Shown in pieces: positions 61,493 through 64,000 of a stretch of DNA of 64,000 nt. The position numbers and the translations under genes are program-made. The stretch covers positions 5,916,501 to 5,980,500 of the forward strand of contig NZ_BCQA01000001.1 in NCBI RefSeq assembly GCF_001748145.1. The letters run 5' to 3'. The DNA comes from Bosea sp. BIWAKO-01 (GTDB lineage Bacteria > Pseudomonadota > Alphaproteobacteria > Rhizobiales > Beijerinckiaceae). Positions within the stretch are counted from its first letter, which is position 1. Every line of letters begins with the position of its first letter. The notes beneath the pieces were generated by a model, which saw nothing but the letters and a program-made list of their open reading frames with translations, did not search any database and was not told where the DNA came from.

Positions 61493-64000
61493 ATGGCACA
61501 GTTCTTCATTCGGCGGCCGATCCTCGCCTGGGTCTTCGCGCTGTTCATCTGCATTGCCGGCGCGCTGGCCCTGCCCTTCCTGCCGATCGCGCAGTACCCC
61601 AAGGTCGCGCCGCCGCAGCTCTCGATCTCGACCGCCTATCCCGGCGCCTCGCCCCAGGAGATCTACCAGGGCGTGACCCGCCTGATCGAGGAAGAGCTGA
61701 ACGGCGTCGCCGGGCTGATCTATTTCGAGTCGACCTCGGATACCTCCGGCTCGGTCTCGATCAACGCGACTTTCCAGCCCGGCACGGATATCGACCAGGC
61801 TTCGGTCAAGGTCCAGAACGCGATCAAGCGGGTCGAATCCCGGCTGCCGCGGGCTGTCACCACGCAGGGCGTTTCCGTCGAGGAGGCGTCGGCGGGCTTC
61901 CTGATGATCGTCTCGCTGACTTCGCTCGACGGGCAGATGGACGAGGTCGCGCTCGGCGACTACCTCAACCGCAATGTGCTCGGCGAGCTTCGGCGCATCG
62001 AGGGCGTCGGCCGGGCGCAGCTCTTCGCGGCCCAGCGCGCCATGCGCGTCTGGATCGACCCGGTGAAGATGGTCGGCCTGAAACTGACCGCCGACGACAT
62101 CACGGCCGCGATCGGCGCGCAGAACGCCCAGGTGGCGGCCGGCCAGATCGGCGCCGCGCCGAACCCGGTCAGCCAGGACCTGACCGCGACCGTGCTCGTC
62201 AAGGGCCAGCTCGCCAATGCGGACGAGTTCGGCGAGATCGTGCTGCGTGCCAATGCCGACGGCAGCACCGTTCGCCTTCGCGACGTCGCGCGCATCGAGC
62301 TTGGCGCGGAGAACTACAATTTCAGCAGCCGTCTCAACGGCAAGCCGAGCGCGGCGGTGGGCATCCAGCTCTCGTCCACCGGCAACGCGGTCGCGACCTC
62401 GCAGGCGATCCGCACCAAGCTCGCCGAACTTTCGCGCTTCTTCCCCAAGGGCGTCGAGCAGTCGATTCCCTACGACACCAGTCCCTTCGTCTCGGCCTCG
62501 ATCAAGAAGGTGCTGTTCACGCTGCTGGAGGCGGTCGGGCTCGTCTTCATCGTGATGCTGATCTTCCTCCAGAACATCCGCTACACCGTGATCCCGACAC
62601 TGGTCGTGCCGGTCGCGCTGCTCGGCACCTGCGCGGTCATGTACGCGACCGGGTTCTCGATCAACGTGCTGACGATGTTTGCGATGGTGCTCGCCATCGG
62701 CATCCTCGTCGACGACGCCATCGTCGTCGTCGAGAATGTCGAGCGCATCATGGCCGAGGAAGGCCTGTCCCCGCGCGCGGCGACGCAGAAGGCCATGGGC
62801 CAGATCACCGGCGCGATCCTCGGCATCACGCTCGTGCTCGCCAGCGTCTTCATCCCGATGGCCTTCTTCCCCGGCTCGACCGGCATCATCTACCGCCAGT
62901 TCAGCCTGACCATGGTCGTCTCGATCCTGTTCTCGGCCTTCCTGGCCTTGTCGCTGACGCCGGCCTTGTGCGCGACGTTCCTGAAGCCAATCGCCAGGGG
63001 GCATCACGAGAAGAAGGGGCTCGGCGGCTGGTTCAACCGCAATTTCGAGCGCATGACCGCGGGCTATTCCCGCAGCGTCGTCAGCCTGGCGAAGCGGGCC
63101 GGCCGCGTCATGGTGGTCTATCTCGCGCTCGTCGTCGGGCTCGGCTACCTCTTCGTCAAGCTGCCCAGCGCTTTCGTGCCAAACGAGGACCAGGGCTATG
63201 TCATCGTCGACATCCAAGGGCCGCCGGAAGCAAGCGCCAACCGTACGCTCGCCTCGATCAAGCAGATCGAAGGCATCTTCCAGGCCGACCCCGCCGTCGC
63301 CAATGTCGTGGCGATCCAGGGCTTCAGCTTCTCCGGCAATGGCGCGAACGCCGCGCTTGCCTTCGTGACGCTGAAGGACTGGAGCGAACGTGGCGCCGAC
63401 AGCACGGCCCAGGCCGTGGCGGACCGCGCGAATGCCCAGCTGTTCAGCCTGAAGGATGCAACGACCTTTGCCCTGTCGCCGCCGCCGATCGAAGGTTTCG
63501 GCACGACGAACGGCTTTGCCTTCCGCCTCCAGGACCGCGCCGGCGCCGGCCAGCGGGCGCTCGCCAATGCGGCCGCGGACCTGCTTGCCCGGGCCGCCAA
63601 GAGCAAGGTCGTCACGGGCCTGCGCGTCGAGGGCATGCCCGACGCCGCGCAGCTTCTGCTCGTCATCGACCGCGAGAAGGCCAACACGTTCGGCGTCACC
63701 TTCACCGACATCAACACCACGATCACGGCCAATCTCGGCTCGTCCTATGTCAATGACCACCCGAACGCCGGACGCATGCAGCGGGTGATCGTCCAGGGCC
63801 GCGACCGCGACCGCCTCCAGACGGAGGACCTGCTCAAGCTCAACGTCCGCAACGCGCAGGGCGGGATGGTTCCGCTGTCATCCTTCGCGATCGCGCAGTG
63901 GCAAAAGGGCGCTCCGCAGATCGTGGGCTATAACGGCTATCCGACCGTCCGGATCACCGGCGAGCCGGCTCCCGGCCAGTCCTCGGGCGCAGCCATCGCG
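61493..64000 (+). CDS. RND efflux pump inner-membrane permease (AcrB/MexB-like), 3' end outside window
   Basis: 836 residues visible, open at the window edge. Begins AQFFIRRPILAWVFALFICI; has IAQYPKVAPPQLSISTAYPG and the TM4 proton-relay motif GILVDDAIVVVENVERIMAE with the paired Asp, and SVFIPMAFFPGSTGIIYRQF. Hydrophobe/amphiphile (HAE1) family, expelling drugs, dyes and solvents by proton exchange. Eight bases after the adaptor. An outer-membrane channel gene may follow outside the window. Confidence 0.93.
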   Translation, partial: MAQFFIRRPILAWVFALFICIAGALALPFLPIAQYPKVAPPQLSISTAYPGASPQEIYQGVTRLIEEELNGVAGLIYFESTSDTSGSVSINATFQPGTDIDQASVKVQNAIKRVESRLPRAVTTQGVSVEEASAGFLMIVSLTSLDGQMDEVALGDYLNRNVLGELRRIEGVGRAQLFAAQRAMRVWIDPVKMVGLKLTADDITAAIGAQNAQVAAGQIGAAPNPVSQDLTATVLVKGQLANADEFGEIVLRANADGSTVRLRDVARIELGAENYNFSSRLNGKPSAAVGIQLSSTGNAVATSQAIRTKLAELSRFFPKGVEQSIPYDTSPFVSASIKKVLFTLLEAVGLVFIVMLIFLQNIRYTVIPTLVVPVALLGTCAVMYATGFSINVLTMFAMVLAIGILVDDAIVVVENVERIMAEEGLSPRAATQKAMGQITGAILGITLVLASVFIPMAFFPGSTGIIYRQFSLTMVVSILFSAFLALSLTPALCATFLKPIARGHHEKKGLGGWFNRNFERMTAGYSRSVVSLAKRAGRVMVVYLALVVGLGYLFVKLPSAFVPNEDQGYVIVDIQGPPEASANRTLASIKQIEGIFQADPAVANVVAIQGFSFSGNGANAALAFVTLKDWSERGADSTAQAVADRANAQLFSLKDATTFALSPPPIEGFGTTNGFAFRLQDRAGAGQRALANAAADLLARAAKSKVVTGLRVEGMPDAAQLLLVIDREKANTFGVTFTDINTTITANLGSSYVNDHPNAGRMQRVIVQGRDRDRLQTEDLLKLNVRNAQGGMVPLSSFAIAQWQKGAPQIVGYNGYPTVRITGEPAPGQSSGAAIA

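Noticed and set aside
61280..63760. 826-codon open frame antisense to the RND adaptor and pump genes
   Set aside because: It is rich in Arg, Asp, Gly and His in the way that reverse-strand shadows of GC-rich genes are, has no ribosome binding site, and lies opposite two certain genes.
1..64000. CRISPR arrays, tRNA or rRNA genes, insertion sequences
   Set aside because: Reading both strands I saw no regularly spaced repeats, cloverleaf-like segments or transposase motifs; a tRNAscan, Infernal and ISfinder run would settle this.

Overview
The window is a GC-rich chromosomal stretch from an alphaproteobacterium. Codon use, the density of polar amino acid and dipeptide ABC transporters, and the gene families present fit Hyphomicrobiales, perhaps a Bosea-like soil or root-associated bacterium; this is an inference, as no rRNA or marker gene is present. 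I saw no tRNA, rRNA, CRISPR array, insertion sequence or phage module.

Layout. 1-7.8 kb: the end of an AraC-type regulator, an alpha/beta hydrolase, then a plus-strand cluster with an amino-acid binding protein, two permeases, an M20 amidohydrolase, a PLP C-S lyase and a second binding protein. It has no ATPase gene and reads like uptake and breakdown of N-acylated sulfur amino acids. 7.9-20 kb: HugZ-like protein, FMN reductase, CDF metal transporter, a two-subunit molybdenum hydroxylase (IorAB type), an AraC regulator, and a patch of small genes including an XRE/BrnA pair with an operator over its start codon and a small membrane-protein gene interrupted by an in-frame TGA. 20.2-31.2 kb: a peptide-utilisation locus with a beta-propeller protein, LysR regulator, S41-type protease, a dipeptide ABC operon whose first permease gene is frameshifted, and an O-methyltransferase. 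Two copies of one promoter/leader module tie the locus together.

31.3-38.3 kb: stress and envelope genes (YciF-like ferritin-fold protein, ACT-domain protein, small disordered proteins, an unfamiliar membrane-anchored P-loop ATPase, a double UspA protein, an M23 peptidase paired with a HTH-like protein). 38.4-43.5 kb: a minus-strand operon with a complete amino-acid ABC transporter, an XRE-cupin regulator and an opine-dehydrogenase-like enzyme, with a palindromic operator at the operon head and a variant of it before the dehydrogenase. 43.6-49 kb: gene debris (a degenerate piece of the membrane ATPase, a siderophore-interacting-protein tail fused to a hydrolase head, a broken VOC gene) between small intact genes, plus an AT-rich block with a perfect CRP-type palindrome. 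49.6-58 kb: a cellulose synthesis operon bcsA-bcsB-bcsZ-TPR protein ending in a diguanylate cyclase, which could supply the c-di-GMP that activates BcsA. 58.3-64 kb: an ABC membrane domain without ATPase, then a TetR-controlled RND efflux operon running off the window.

Starts were chosen from visible ribosome binding sites and signal peptides; family names come from recognised motifs, not from database searches.
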